9,857 nt of DNA from NCBI GenBank assembly GCA_946885335.1, contig CAMPGG010000114.1, forward strand, positions 1 to 9,857, in the 5' to 3' direction. The position numbers and the translations under genes were made by a program. Source of the stretch: an uncultured Chitinophagaceae bacterium (GTDB lineage Bacteria; Bacteroidota; Bacteroidia; Chitinophagales; Chitinophagaceae). Under the pieces are notes generated by a model. The model was given only the letters and a program-made list of their open reading frames with translations, was not told the origin of the DNA and made no database searches. Shown here piece after piece: positions 1 to 7,487 of the stretch. How positions within the stretch are numbered: the first letter of the stretch is position 1; the number at the start of each line of letters is the position of its first letter.

Positions 1-98
1 AATATGCTGGTAAGATTATTGTAAATATTTTTAAAGTAATACGACTGAAAAGAGTCATCAGTGAATAATTACTTTATTAATTTATATAAATCAGTAAA

Positions 99-263
99 AT
101 GAAAAAGTTATTGTTTTCCTTATTTGTAATGGCGGTAATGGCTGCCTGCAATGAAAGTGGAGAAACTTCCACTAAAGACGAAAAACCCGCTGATTCAACG
201 GGTACCATCGATACAATCATCAACCAGGATACCTTGTTAGATTATGATGGTAAAAGGCTTTAA
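99..263 (+). CDS. small putative lipoprotein (54 aa)
   Basis: A complete ORF of 54 codons runs from ATG to TAA. The product starts with a short positive n-region (MKKLL), then a hydrophobic stretch (residues 4-16) ending in Met-Ala-Ala-Cys, a plausible lipobox with the lipidated cysteine at residue 17. The mature part of about 38 residues is polar and acidic and rich in Thr, Ser, Asp and Glu, with no recognisable domain. It is probably exported, lipidated and anchored to the inner or outer membrane. The A/T-rich leader has no Shine-Dalgarno sequence, as is usual in Bacteroidota. The next gene, the zinc peptidase, starts 49 bp downstream on the same strand with no terminator between, so co-transcription is possible. 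I do not recognise a family. The signal peptide is the main argument that the ORF is real. Confidence 0.6.
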   Translation: MKKLLFSLFVMAVMAACNESGETSTKDEKPADSTGTIDTIINQDTLLDYDGKRL

Positions 264-312
264 AAAATGTATACAGAAAACTAGGATTTCCATTAACTTG
301 AAATAAAAAATT

Positions 313-1170
313 ATGCGCTGGAGAGGAAGACAACAAAGTGGTAATGTAGAAGACCGTCGGGGTATGTCCGGTGGCGGTGTGGTAGCCGGTGGTGGTGTAG
401 TTGGATTGATTGTTTACCTGATTTATTCATTTTTAGGAGGCGATCCTTCTCAAATGCCAGATGTTTTAGCGCCATCAGGAGGTGGTGCGCAAACAGAATT
501 AACTGCAGAAGAAAAAGCAGCAGATGATGAAAGGGCAGAATTTGTAGCTGTTGTTTTACAGGATACGGAAGATGTTTGGAATAAGATCTATGCAGAAAAT
601 GGTGACGATTATCCGGAACCTACATTGGTATTATATCGTGGTGCGGTACAATCCGCCTGCGGATCCGCCAGTGCGGCTGTGGGTCCATTTTACTGTCCCG
701 GCGACCAGAAAGTTTATATAGATCTTTCATTTCACGAGGATCTGCAGAATAAATTAAATGCGCCAGGCGATTTTGCTATGGCCTATGTAATTGCACACGA
801 GGTAGGCCATCATATTCAACAAGTGAATGGCACTTCGCGTAAAATGCAACAACTCAGGCAACAAATGTCTGAAGTGGAGTATAATAAATATTCTGTGATG
901 CTGGAACTGCAGGCGGATTTCCTGGCTGGTGTTTGGGCACATCATGCACAAAAAATGAAAAACATCTTACAGGAAGGAGATATTGAAGAAGCACTGAATG
1001 CAGCCAATGCCATTGGTGATGATAAACTGCAAAAAGAAGCCCAGGGAAGGGTGGTGCCTGATGCATTTACGCACGGCACATCTGCCCAGCGTGTTTACTG
1101 GTTCAAAAAAGGATTTACAACAGGCGATATAAACCAGGGAAATACCTTTGCTGATCCCTCTTTAAGATAA
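313..1170 (+). CDS. ypfJ: YpfJ-type neutral zinc metallopeptidase, membrane-anchored
   Basis: This is a 285-residue protein of the putative neutral zinc metallopeptidase family (YpfJ / KPN_02809 type, Pfam Zn_peptidase). The N-terminal signature MRWRGRQQSGNVEDRRG is typical of the family. A glycine/valine-rich hydrophobic segment at residues 21-42 is probably a single membrane anchor, followed by a Gly/Glu-rich linker. The zincin motif HEVGHH lies at residues 162-167 (His162 and His166 as zinc ligands, Glu163 catalytic). The downstream ELQAD motif at 198-202 supplies the likely third ligand, Glu198. The conserved cysteine pair is at 116 and 128, within SACG...FYCPG. The length matches the family and nothing is missing. 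The physiological substrate is not known. The leader is A-rich without a Shine-Dalgarno sequence. The AraC-family gene starts only 25 bp after the stop. Confidence 0.93.
   Translation: MRWRGRQQSGNVEDRRGMSGGGVVAGGGVVGLIVYLIYSFLGGDPSQMPDVLAPSGGGAQTELTAEEKAADDERAEFVAVVLQDTEDVWNKIYAENGDDYPEPTLVLYRGAVQSACGSASAAVGPFYCPGDQKVYIDLSFHEDLQNKLNAPGDFAMAYVIAHEVGHHIQQVNGTSRKMQQLRQQMSEVEYNKYSVMLELQADFLAGVWAHHAQKMKNILQEGDIEEALNAANAIGDDKLQKEAQGRVVPDAFTHGTSAQRVYWFKKGFTTGDINQGNTFADPSLR
1143..1150 (+). promoter_or_regulatory. candidate -7 box (TAnnTTTG) for the araC-family gene
   Basis: TACCTTTG is a perfect match to the Bacteroidota -7 consensus TAnnTTTG. It lies inside the 3' end of the peptidase gene, 45 bp before the AraC-family start codon. 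No TTTG (-33) element is seen about 20 bp upstream, so this could be coincidence. If active, it would let the regulator be transcribed independently of the peptidase. Confidence 0.22.
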
Positions 1171-1195
1171 ACCTGTTGAATACCTGGTAATTTAT

Positions 1196-2089
1196 ATGAA
1201 ACCGCAGCACGTTGAGTTTTTGGATAAGGATCATTTTGAAAAAAAATATCACCGGGTAGCACCTTCAAATTCACTTTTACATTTTATTGATTTTTTCTGG
1301 GAAACAAGGTTTGATGATCTCTGGGATGAACATCCCCAGGGATTTTCAGATGTATTATTTCCAAATATCGGTTATACATACCTGATAAATTTGGGAACGC
1401 CATTTGTTATGCAACTGGATGATGAAAAGTTTGAAGTAAAAAAGGATGGATTTCTTCCCCGGCATAAAAATATAGAATGTCATCATAGCCAGGGAAATCA
1501 AATCTTTGGAATCAAGTTTAAAATTTCACCCGTTCTGTTTGAAAAGAAGATCAACTTTTCAGAATACAAGGAATACATTTTCCCGTTAAGTTATTTGGTT
1601 GATGAAACGCTTATCAAAAATTTAAAAAAAGCGCCTGATTTTAATGCCAGGGTAAAGCTGGCAACAACTTATTATCAATCAATTGTTGAAAAGAAATCGA
1701 GTGCTATGCATTCAATAATTGTGGTTAGGGAAATTTTAGATCATTGCAATCAGCATAATCAATTTAATATTTCCGTTGACAGCCTTGCGGCAAATTACCA
1801 GGTTTCGTCACGCACACTGCAACGTTATTTTGAAACCTGTATTGGTATCAGCGGAAAAACAGCACTGCAAATTATGCGGATCAGGAAGGCTGTTACGCAT
1901 CTTTCAAATGATCCAACAAGTTTTCATTATTCAAATTATGGTTATTATGATCATAGCCATTTCTTCAAACACCTGAAGCAGTTTATGCAAAAAAGCAAGT
2001 TTCATGTAAGGCAGCCGCATTTACAACTGCTGGAAGGTTTGCATAAGCAACCCCTTAATGCACCGTTGCAGCCTGGTTCTCCTTTTTAA
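1196..2089 (+). CDS. AraC-family transcriptional regulator
   Basis: This 297-residue protein has the layout of Bacteroidota AraC regulators with an N-terminal sensor domain of the DUF6597 type. Residues 17-120 hold the sensor domain, including YHRVAPSNSLLHFIDFFWE near its start, SDVLFPNIGY in the middle and a later beta segment around IFGIKFKISP. The C-terminal DNA-binding region is at about 165-275. Its first helix-turn-helix is around residues 193-212 (SVDSLAANYQVSSRTLQRYF). The second, around 245-270, contains GYYDHSHFFKHLKQF, which corresponds to the conserved 'GF/YxxxSHF' helix. Ligand and targets are unknown. The 25-bp gap after the peptidase suggests shared transcription, although a possible internal promoter box exists. 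The last 35 bp overlap the 3' end of the convergent helicase gene. The tail after residue 275 is an unstructured Pro/Leu/Gln-rich extension. Confidence 0.9.
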   Translation: MKPQHVEFLDKDHFEKKYHRVAPSNSLLHFIDFFWETRFDDLWDEHPQGFSDVLFPNIGYTYLINLGTPFVMQLDDEKFEVKKDGFLPRHKNIECHHSQGNQIFGIKFKISPVLFEKKINFSEYKEYIFPLSYLVDETLIKNLKKAPDFNARVKLATTYYQSIVEKKSSAMHSIIVVREILDHCNQHNQFNISVDSLAANYQVSSRTLQRYFETCIGISGKTALQIMRIRKAVTHLSNDPTSFHYSNYGYYDHSHFFKHLKQFMQKSKFHVRQPHLQLLEGLHKQPLNAPLQPGSPF

Positions 2090-4295
2090 AATATTTGAAA
2101 CCCGCATTTATTTCCGTGTAAGAAAAATCATCGCCCAAAACCTGCCGGGCTGATGATAAACTATGGGTTGAATCTTTTTTAAGTAATGAAACGATCAATT
2201 TTAATTTGTCTTCCGTTATAAAATCATACACATTCACTTCGCCGGTTGCAATAAATGAAAAAAGATGTGTTTCAATCGTACCGTTGGCCAGGTTTCTTTC
2301 TTTGGCAATCTCACTTACTTTTTGTCCTTTTAAATACATTTCCAAACTAAGTTTTTGTGTGGTTCCTTTTTCTCTTTTTTGTTTGGGAACAACTATGTTT
2401 TCACTTTTAACCGGAACAGGTTTATTCATTTCACCGGCCAATTGCAGAAGTTGCGATAAGTTATTTTTTTGTTTCATCGCTTTTGTTACTTCCACAACAT
2501 TTTCCAATTGTTTTACCTGGCGTTCAATTAGGAGCTTAATATCCTGCAGATCTTTTAGGTAACTTTTTGTTCGTTTTAGTTTTGCATAAACAGCTAACTG
2601 TTCATTGAGGCCAGGCAATAAATGGGTTGTAAAAACTTTGATGAAATACTCCGTAGCAGCCTTTGTTCTTTCATGCAGAGCATCAAATGAACCTGTATCA
2701 TTTTGTTCTAAAATAGCAGTGAGTTGCCTGGTAAATTTCCGGGCAGTTTCATCCTGTGTTTGCAATTGATGCAACAGAACGCCACACCATAATTGCGCTG
2801 TTTGTTTTTCCGGCAACAATCTTTCTTCAAAAGATTCTGCTAACTGTTCAACAGCTCTTAAAAGTTTATCCCATTCAAACGGTTTTTTAACAGACGATCT
2901 TAAAAACAAATGTTGCTCTGCCTGTAATATCTCATTCATTTCCTCTTCATCCAATTCATTACCGGCAAACTGCCGAACCCTTTCATCATTACCAATATTA
3001 TGCGAGTGAATTTTTGATAACAATACCAGGCCGTCAAGAGAAGTTAACCGGCTTAATGCAACATAAACCTGGCCGGGCGCAAAAGAAGCGCCTGCATCAA
3101 TAATCGCTTTTTGAAAAGTAAGTCCCTGGCTTTTATGGATAGTAATGGCCCATGCCAGCCGAATGGGATATTGTGTAAAATGCCCGATCTCTTCTTCTTC
3201 CAGGCTATCCTTTTCTTTGTTGAAATGATACCTGATATTTCGCCAGGTTTCTTTTTCCAAATCAAGTTCATTTTCTTCTCCCGGGAAAGAAACGGTTATG
3301 TTTTCATCATTAATGGATTTGATTACGGCGATCTTACCATTAAAAAATCTCCTGCTTTCACCTTTATCATTTTTAATGAACATCACCTGTGCGCCTTCCT
3401 TTAAATGAAGAACAGGATCGGCAGGAAAAGCACGTTCATTAAAATCACCTTCAACCTGTGCCTCGTAAGTAAATTTTTTTGTTGGCAATTGATCCAGTTT
3501 ACGCTGGTTAATAGCATCCGCTTTATTATTGTGAGAAGTGAGTGTAACATAATTCTCTTCTTCAGCCGGATTAAAAGATGGTTTACAAAAGCTATTCAGG
3601 AAATGCAGATCTTCTTCCCGGCAACAATTGTTACGTACTTTATTCAACAACCCGATAAAGTTTTCATCGGTTTGGCGATAGATCTTTTTCAATTCAATAA
3701 ACAGGGGCGAAGATTGTTTTAATGCCAATGCATCGAAAAAAAATGGGCTGTTATAAAACTCCTGCATCAGGTTCCATTCGTCGGTTTTGGTTACAGGTGG
3801 TAATTGGTAAAGATCTCCTATATATAAAACCTGTACACCACCAAATGGCTGCGAATTCTTTCTGCGTACATGTCTTAATACAGTGTCAATCGCATCCAGC
3901 ATATCTGCCCGTAACATGGAGACTTCATCTATGATAAGCAATTCAAGTTCCTGCAACATTTCTTTTTTGGCCGCATTCATCCGCAAGTTGCGCAATAAGG
4001 ATGCAGGGTTATTGATATAATGATTGGATGGCTCCCAATTGTAATGCAATGTTGGCAAAAAGACACCAGGCGGAATTTGAAAAAAAGAATGAATGGTAAC
4101 GCCACCGGCATTGATCGCTGCAACACCGGTTGGTGCAACAATGGCCAGTTTCTTAAAGCAGTTGTTTTTGATATATCTTAAAAATGTTGTTTTACCTGTT
4201 CCCGCATTTCCTGTCAGGAATAAATGTTTACCTGTTTGATTAATAAATGAAACAGCCTGTTGGAATGGTTTGTTGGTGGAATCAAAATTATTCAT
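2055..4295 (-). CDS. PIF1-like superfamily 1 DNA helicase with C-terminal HTH domain
   Basis: This is a 746-residue SF1B helicase from the ATG at 4295. A TTG two codons upstream (4301) would give 748 residues; I prefer the ATG. Numbering below is from the TTG. Walker A GNAGTGKTT is at 31-39, followed by the PIF1-style APTGVAAINAGG at 56-67 and HSFF. Walker B LLIIDEVSML is at 121-130, motif III (GDLYQLPPV) at 162-170 and the YRQ motif at 208-210. Motif V (ITIHKSQGLTF) is at 387-397 and motif VI (YVALSRL) at 413-419. A long helical, charged region (about 450-640) links this to a C-terminal helix-turn-helix at about 650-700 (YLKGQKVSEIAKERNLANGTIETHL), resembling the HTH_40 domain found on RecQ- and PIF1-type helicases. 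The likely role is ATP-driven 5'-3' DNA unwinding in genome maintenance. All catalytic motifs are intact. The receptor gene upstream on the same strand is separated by a terminator, so the helicase probably has its own promoter. Confidence 0.92.
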   Translation of the reverse strand: MNNFDSTNKPFQQAVSFINQTGKHLFLTGNAGTGKTTFLRYIKNNCFKKLAIVAPTGVAAINAGGVTIHSFFQIPPGVFLPTLHYNWEPSNHYINNPASLLRNLRMNAAKKEMLQELELLIIDEVSMLRADMLDAIDTVLRHVRRKNSQPFGGVQVLYIGDLYQLPPVTKTDEWNLMQEFYNSPFFFDALALKQSSPLFIELKKIYRQTDENFIGLLNKVRNNCCREEDLHFLNSFCKPSFNPAEEENYVTLTSHNNKADAINQRKLDQLPTKKFTYEAQVEGDFNERAFPADPVLHLKEGAQVMFIKNDKGESRRFFNGKIAVIKSINDENITVSFPGEENELDLEKETWRNIRYHFNKEKDSLEEEEIGHFTQYPIRLAWAITIHKSQGLTFQKAIIDAGASFAPGQVYVALSRLTSLDGLVLLSKIHSHNIGNDERVRQFAGNELDEEEMNEILQAEQHLFLRSSVKKPFEWDKLLRAVEQLAESFEERLLPEKQTAQLWCGVLLHQLQTQDETARKFTRQLTAILEQNDTGSFDALHERTKAATEYFIKVFTTHLLPGLNEQLAVYAKLKRTKSYLKDLQDIKLLIERQVKQLENVVEVTKAMKQKNNLSQLLQLAGEMNKPVPVKSENIVVPKQKREKGTTQKLSLEMYLKGQKVSEIAKERNLANGTIETHLFSFIATGEVNVYDFITEDKLKLIVSLLKKDSTHSLSSARQVLGDDFSYTEINAGFKYFKKENQAATVH

Positions 4296-4354
4296 GGTCA
4301 AGGTTATGTTTCAATTTACTATAAAATTTAGCGATGGGTGCAAATTAAAGCCAT

Positions 4355-4392
4355 AAAAAACAAGCAGCCATTCCAAATAGAAATGGCTGTTG
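4355..4392 (-). terminator. intrinsic terminator after the outer-membrane receptor gene
   Basis: Read on the minus strand, the arms AATGGCTG (complement of 4365-4372) and CAGCCATT (complement of 4382-4389) form an 8-bp stem. It extends by three more pairs (4361-4363 with 4390-4392) past a single bulged base at 4364. The loop is 9 nt. The stem is followed directly by six Ts on the minus strand (4355-4360). It begins 30 bp after the receptor stop codon, so it should end receptor transcription before the helicase gene. Confidence 0.8.
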
Positions 4393-4421
4393 AATAATAG
4401 TGAATGTTATTTTGTTTTTAA

Positions 4422-6878
4422 CTACTGCGCTCTTCTTCTTTCCTCTTCAGAGGCTGTTGTGCGGTTACGGGCGGCTTGCACTTTATTATTTCCAAACCGG
4501 TAATTGAAACTGAGTGTGGCAACCCGGCTATCGCGGTATGCATGCCAGTTTTCTACGTACCTGCCTTCATAGGTTATGGTTGCATTTGGAAGATTGGTCC
4601 AGAAAATGTCGGTAATATTCAGCCTGACAGTGCCTTTTCCATCAAAGATGGTTTTCTGTGCACCTATATCTATTCCCCAATTCGGTTCAAAAATCATATA
4701 ACCGGATCGTCCACCTGTATTCAGGTTTGCATTAAATTCTGTTGTCCATCCTTTACCCAATGTAAAATTATTATTAGTGCGTATACGGGCTGAGGGATCA
4801 CCATTATTCAGACTAACACCACCCAGGTTTGCATTAAAATGATTGTAAAAGATGTTTACATTATTGATCATGTTCCACCACTTACTTATCCGCACTGGCA
4901 TGGTGGCTGTTAATCCAAAATAATCGGATGATTGCAGGTTAACCGGAATTTGTACCGTGATATTGGAATCCTGTCCTGGTTTGATTTCAAAAGTCGGTAT
5001 TACATCCAGTATCCTGCTGAGAACAACATTTTGCGGGTCTGTAGAATGACTATAACCTAAAGTGAAATTCATTTTTTTCATGGTATAGCTCATTTCATAG
5101 GACCAGGTCATTTGTGGTCTCAGGTGTGGGTCACCGGTAGCATAAATCGTAGCATCAATCTGGAAGAGAAAAGGGTTTAACTGGTTGTAGCCGGGACGAT
5201 CAATGCGGCGACTAACGGAAACACCCAGTGTATTATCTTCTTTCAGCTTATAATTAAAAAAGGCACTGGGGAAAAGTTCAAAATAATCATTATTAAATTG
5301 CCTGTTGGCTTTTACCTGCCGGGTTTTTATATCCGTTTGTTCACCACGCAAACCCACCATAAAATTAAATTTTTTAAACTCCCGGCTGTAGTTCGCATAA
5401 GCGGCATTGTTATACTCGGTATAGAAAAACCGGTTGGTCTTGGTATCATCTACCTCGCTTCCCGTAGGAAATACATTGTAAAACTTTGCATCATTATCGC
5501 TCGACACCTTACTGGTTTTAAAACCTATTTCGAATTTGGCGCCTTTTTTAAGTGGATTTACATAATCTACTTTAGCCGTTTGAAAACGAAGATCGCCATC
5601 CTGGTCTCCATCCAGTATATCATCCTCTTTTTTAGGGGTACCATTTAATTCATAAAATGAGCTGGCTGTGCGGGTAAGGGAGCGGCTTTGGTAAATTCCA
5701 TAATCAACATCCGCCGTAAGCTCTCTACCCAAACTATCAAACTGGTGTTTAAAATTAATATTCGCCATACCATTTGAAAAGCGATCATTGTTTGTTCCGA
5801 AGGAAAGAAAATTAAAATCCGCCTGCCCTGTTTCATCATTTACCACGGTTAATATTTCACTCCTGCGGTTAAAGCGGTTAAAATTTGAATTGATGACAAA
5901 CCCGATCGTTGTTTTTTTGGATGGAAAGAAATCTGCGCCAAAACGCATATTCTGTGAACGGATCGGCATGAATGCGTAATTGTCCTTATCATCAGAACCT
6001 TTAAAAACACCATCCTCGTAAAAATTTCTGTTTATGATAAGATTATTTAGATGTTCCCTGTATGCATAATTATAACTGCCAAAGAAATTCATTGATTTAT
6101 TGCGGTAATTAAAACTTCCCCCCGTATTTATTTTAGGATAAATGCCCTGGCCATAGGATGCATTCAATGTACCGTTCATGCCTAAACGCTGATCTTTTTT
6201 CAACCGGATATCAATGATCCCGGAATTACCTGCCGCTTCATATTTTGCGGATGGATTCGTGATCAGGTCAATGCGTTCAATGGCACTGGAAGGCAGTCCT
6301 CTTAAATAAGCACCCAGTTCATTACCCGCCATGGGGGTGGGTTTGCCATCAATCATTATAATAACGCCTGAACGACCTCTTAAACTGATTGATTCATTCT
6401 GATCGATCGCAACGCCTGGTGACCGCTCCAAAATATCCATGGCAGTACTGCCTGAACTTACAATACTGTTCTCAACATTCACTACTATGCGATCAGTAAG
6501 TTTTTGAATAAACGGTTTTTGGGCTTTAACCGTTACACCCTGCATTTGGGTTGCCGTACGGGATAAGACAACTTGTGGGAGTGTAAGGGTTTCTGCATTT
6601 AATGTAAAAGGATCACTATGATATGGTTCGAAATTAATATTCGTAGCCTTGATCAAATATTGGCCATGGTGAATGTTTTCAAATTCTGCCACACCCGTTT
6701 TGCTGGTAAGTGATAATTTTACCAGGCTGGAATCTTTTACAGCCAATAAGTAAACCGTTGCATTTTCAAGTAGTTGATCATCACCTTTCACGGTAACGGA
6801 AATTTTCCCGTTCGTGTTTTGTGCCATTGAACCTAAGGCCATACCTATAAAAGCAAAAAGAGATATCCATTTTTTCAT
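4422..6878 (-). CDS. TonB-dependent-receptor-like outer-membrane beta-barrel protein
   Basis: This 818-residue protein of the outer-membrane beta-barrel / TonB-dependent receptor superfamily resembles Pfam OMP_b-brl_3. Residues 1-19 are a Sec signal peptide (MKKWISLFAFIGMALGSMA, probable cleavage before Gln20). Residues 24-108 form a carboxypeptidase-regulatory-like beta-sandwich (ATVYLLAVKDSSLVK...GQYLIKA). A plug domain at about 115-228 includes AMDILERSPGV, SLRGRSGVIIMIDGKP, AIERIDLITNPSAKYEAAGNSGIIDI. The remainder is a beta-barrel rich in alternating aromatic strands, ending with LSFNYRFGNNKVQ near residue 800. The short Arg/Glu-rich tail after the last strand is common in this subfamily. 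The substrate cannot be deduced: no SusD partner, sigma/anti-sigma pair or transport genes are adjacent. The ATG at 6878 is chosen because it gives a standard signal peptide. A perfect dyad overlaps the start codon and may control expression. Confidence 0.92.
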   Translation of the reverse strand: MKKWISLFAFIGMALGSMAQNTNGKISVTVKGDDQLLENATVYLLAVKDSSLVKLSLTSKTGVAEFENIHHGQYLIKATNINFEPYHSDPFTLNAETLTLPQVVLSRTATQMQGVTVKAQKPFIQKLTDRIVVNVENSIVSSGSTAMDILERSPGVAIDQNESISLRGRSGVIIMIDGKPTPMAGNELGAYLRGLPSSAIERIDLITNPSAKYEAAGNSGIIDIRLKKDQRLGMNGTLNASYGQGIYPKINTGGSFNYRNKSMNFFGSYNYAYREHLNNLIINRNFYEDGVFKGSDDKDNYAFMPIRSQNMRFGADFFPSKKTTIGFVINSNFNRFNRRSEILTVVNDETGQADFNFLSFGTNNDRFSNGMANINFKHQFDSLGRELTADVDYGIYQSRSLTRTASSFYELNGTPKKEDDILDGDQDGDLRFQTAKVDYVNPLKKGAKFEIGFKTSKVSSDNDAKFYNVFPTGSEVDDTKTNRFFYTEYNNAAYANYSREFKKFNFMVGLRGEQTDIKTRQVKANRQFNNDYFELFPSAFFNYKLKEDNTLGVSVSRRIDRPGYNQLNPFLFQIDATIYATGDPHLRPQMTWSYEMSYTMKKMNFTLGYSHSTDPQNVVLSRILDVIPTFEIKPGQDSNITVQIPVNLQSSDYFGLTATMPVRISKWWNMINNVNIFYNHFNANLGGVSLNNGDPSARIRTNNNFTLGKGWTTEFNANLNTGGRSGYMIFEPNWGIDIGAQKTIFDGKGTVRLNITDIFWTNLPNATITYEGRYVENWHAYRDSRVATLSFNYRFGNNKVQAARNRTTASEEERRRAQ

Positions 6879-6896
6879 GAAGTAATATTTACTTCA
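6878..6896. repeat. perfect 8-bp inverted repeat on the receptor start codon
   Basis: The arms TGAAGTAA (6878-6885) and TTACTTCA (6889-6896) are perfect reverse complements around the 3-nt spacer TAT. On the receptor's strand the dyad ends on the A of the ATG. It could be an operator for a dimeric regulator, or in the mRNA a small hairpin abutting the initiation codon. The low GC content makes the RNA hairpin weak; function is inferred only from position and symmetry. Confidence 0.5.
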
Positions 6897-7014
6897 AAAA
6901 TGCATACAAAACGAAAATGTTCGTAGTTCAAACTGCCCGGATGGTATTCAGAAATGACAGATGGAGTTAATACCGGTTAACATTGTCTGATTTTTACATG
7001 AAATAACGAAAGGC

Positions 7015-7356
7015 TTACTTGGGAGATGTATCGTTTTCGGCTGTTTTACATTTAATAGTAAGTTGGAATTTAGTATTGAAAACCAGCTGAAAATCATTTT
7101 TACTGATGATTTCCTTCAAAGCTTCGTCCTGCATCATTAATTGAGCCAGGTCGTGAGCAAGTGGGGAACTACTTAAAACATTATCAATTCTTCCATTGAT
7201 AAAATCGATATTAAACTTATAACCGGCTTTACGACCGCTGCCGGCTCGTTCAAAATCAATCCTGTTCATATCAAGGGTTTGGTCACTTTGGCTAACCGAT
7301 TTTTTAAGGAGTATTTTAATAACGGGGAGGTATTTGCTCCAAACCTGGGTGTACAT
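7015..7356 (-). CDS. conserved-looking hypothetical protein (113 aa)
   Basis: This is a 113-residue cytoplasmic protein with no signal peptide or transmembrane segment. It starts MYTQVWSKYLPVIKILLKKS, an amphipathic helix-like region. A basic/glycine segment around residues 33-45 (DFERAGSGRKAGYKF) follows, then a predicted strand (NIDFINGRIDNV), a helix around 65-85 (LAHDLAQLMMQDEALKEII) and C-terminal strands (FQLVFNTKFQLTIKCK). From memory, similar short proteins occur in related Bacteroidota, but I cannot name a domain or function. The gene is transcribed divergently from rho across the 311-bp intergenic region, and its stop lies 136 bp before the receptor start on the same strand. No intrinsic terminator is obvious after it. 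The ATG at 7356 is preceded by an A/T-rich leader without a Shine-Dalgarno sequence. Confidence 0.75.
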   Translation of the reverse strand: MYTQVWSKYLPVIKILLKKSVSQSDQTLDMNRIDFERAGSGRKAGYKFNIDFINGRIDNVLSSSPLAHDLAQLMMQDEALKEIISKNDFQLVFNTKFQLTIKCKTAENDTSPK

Positions 7357-7487
7357 AGTAATTTAATTATGGAATAGAAAATGAAGGATACTAATCAGAT
7401 ATTAGGTAAATCAAGGATAAAAGTAGCCAAAATACTCGTTCATTGGTGCATTATACTTGTAAACCTTTGAATTTTACAAAACTACCA

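Noticed and set aside
3..68. Open frame at the window edge that could be the 3' end of an upstream gene (21 codons then TAA)
   Set aside because: An open run of this length is expected fairly often by chance, and the translated tail (YAGKIIVNIFKVIRLKRVISE, shown only to residue level) matches nothing I recognise; more upstream sequence is needed.
754..1066. Two minus-strand open frames within the zinc peptidase gene
   Set aside because: They are antisense to the HEVGHH and ELQAD catalytic region and their translations have no coherent pattern.
3053..3934. Several 70-105 codon open frames within the helicase gene
   Set aside because: They overlap intact helicase motifs, have no family-like sequence, and have the Phe/Ile/Lys-rich composition of out-of-frame A/T-rich DNA.
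4476..5979. Plus- and minus-strand open frames within the receptor gene
   Set aside because: They lie within a continuous, well-formed beta-barrel coding sequence and show no independent start signals or domains.
6961..6985. Partly palindromic GTTAATACCGGTTAAC stretch after the 113-aa gene
   Set aside because: Only the central ACCGGT is truly symmetric and no T-run follows on either strand, so it is not supported as a terminator or operator.
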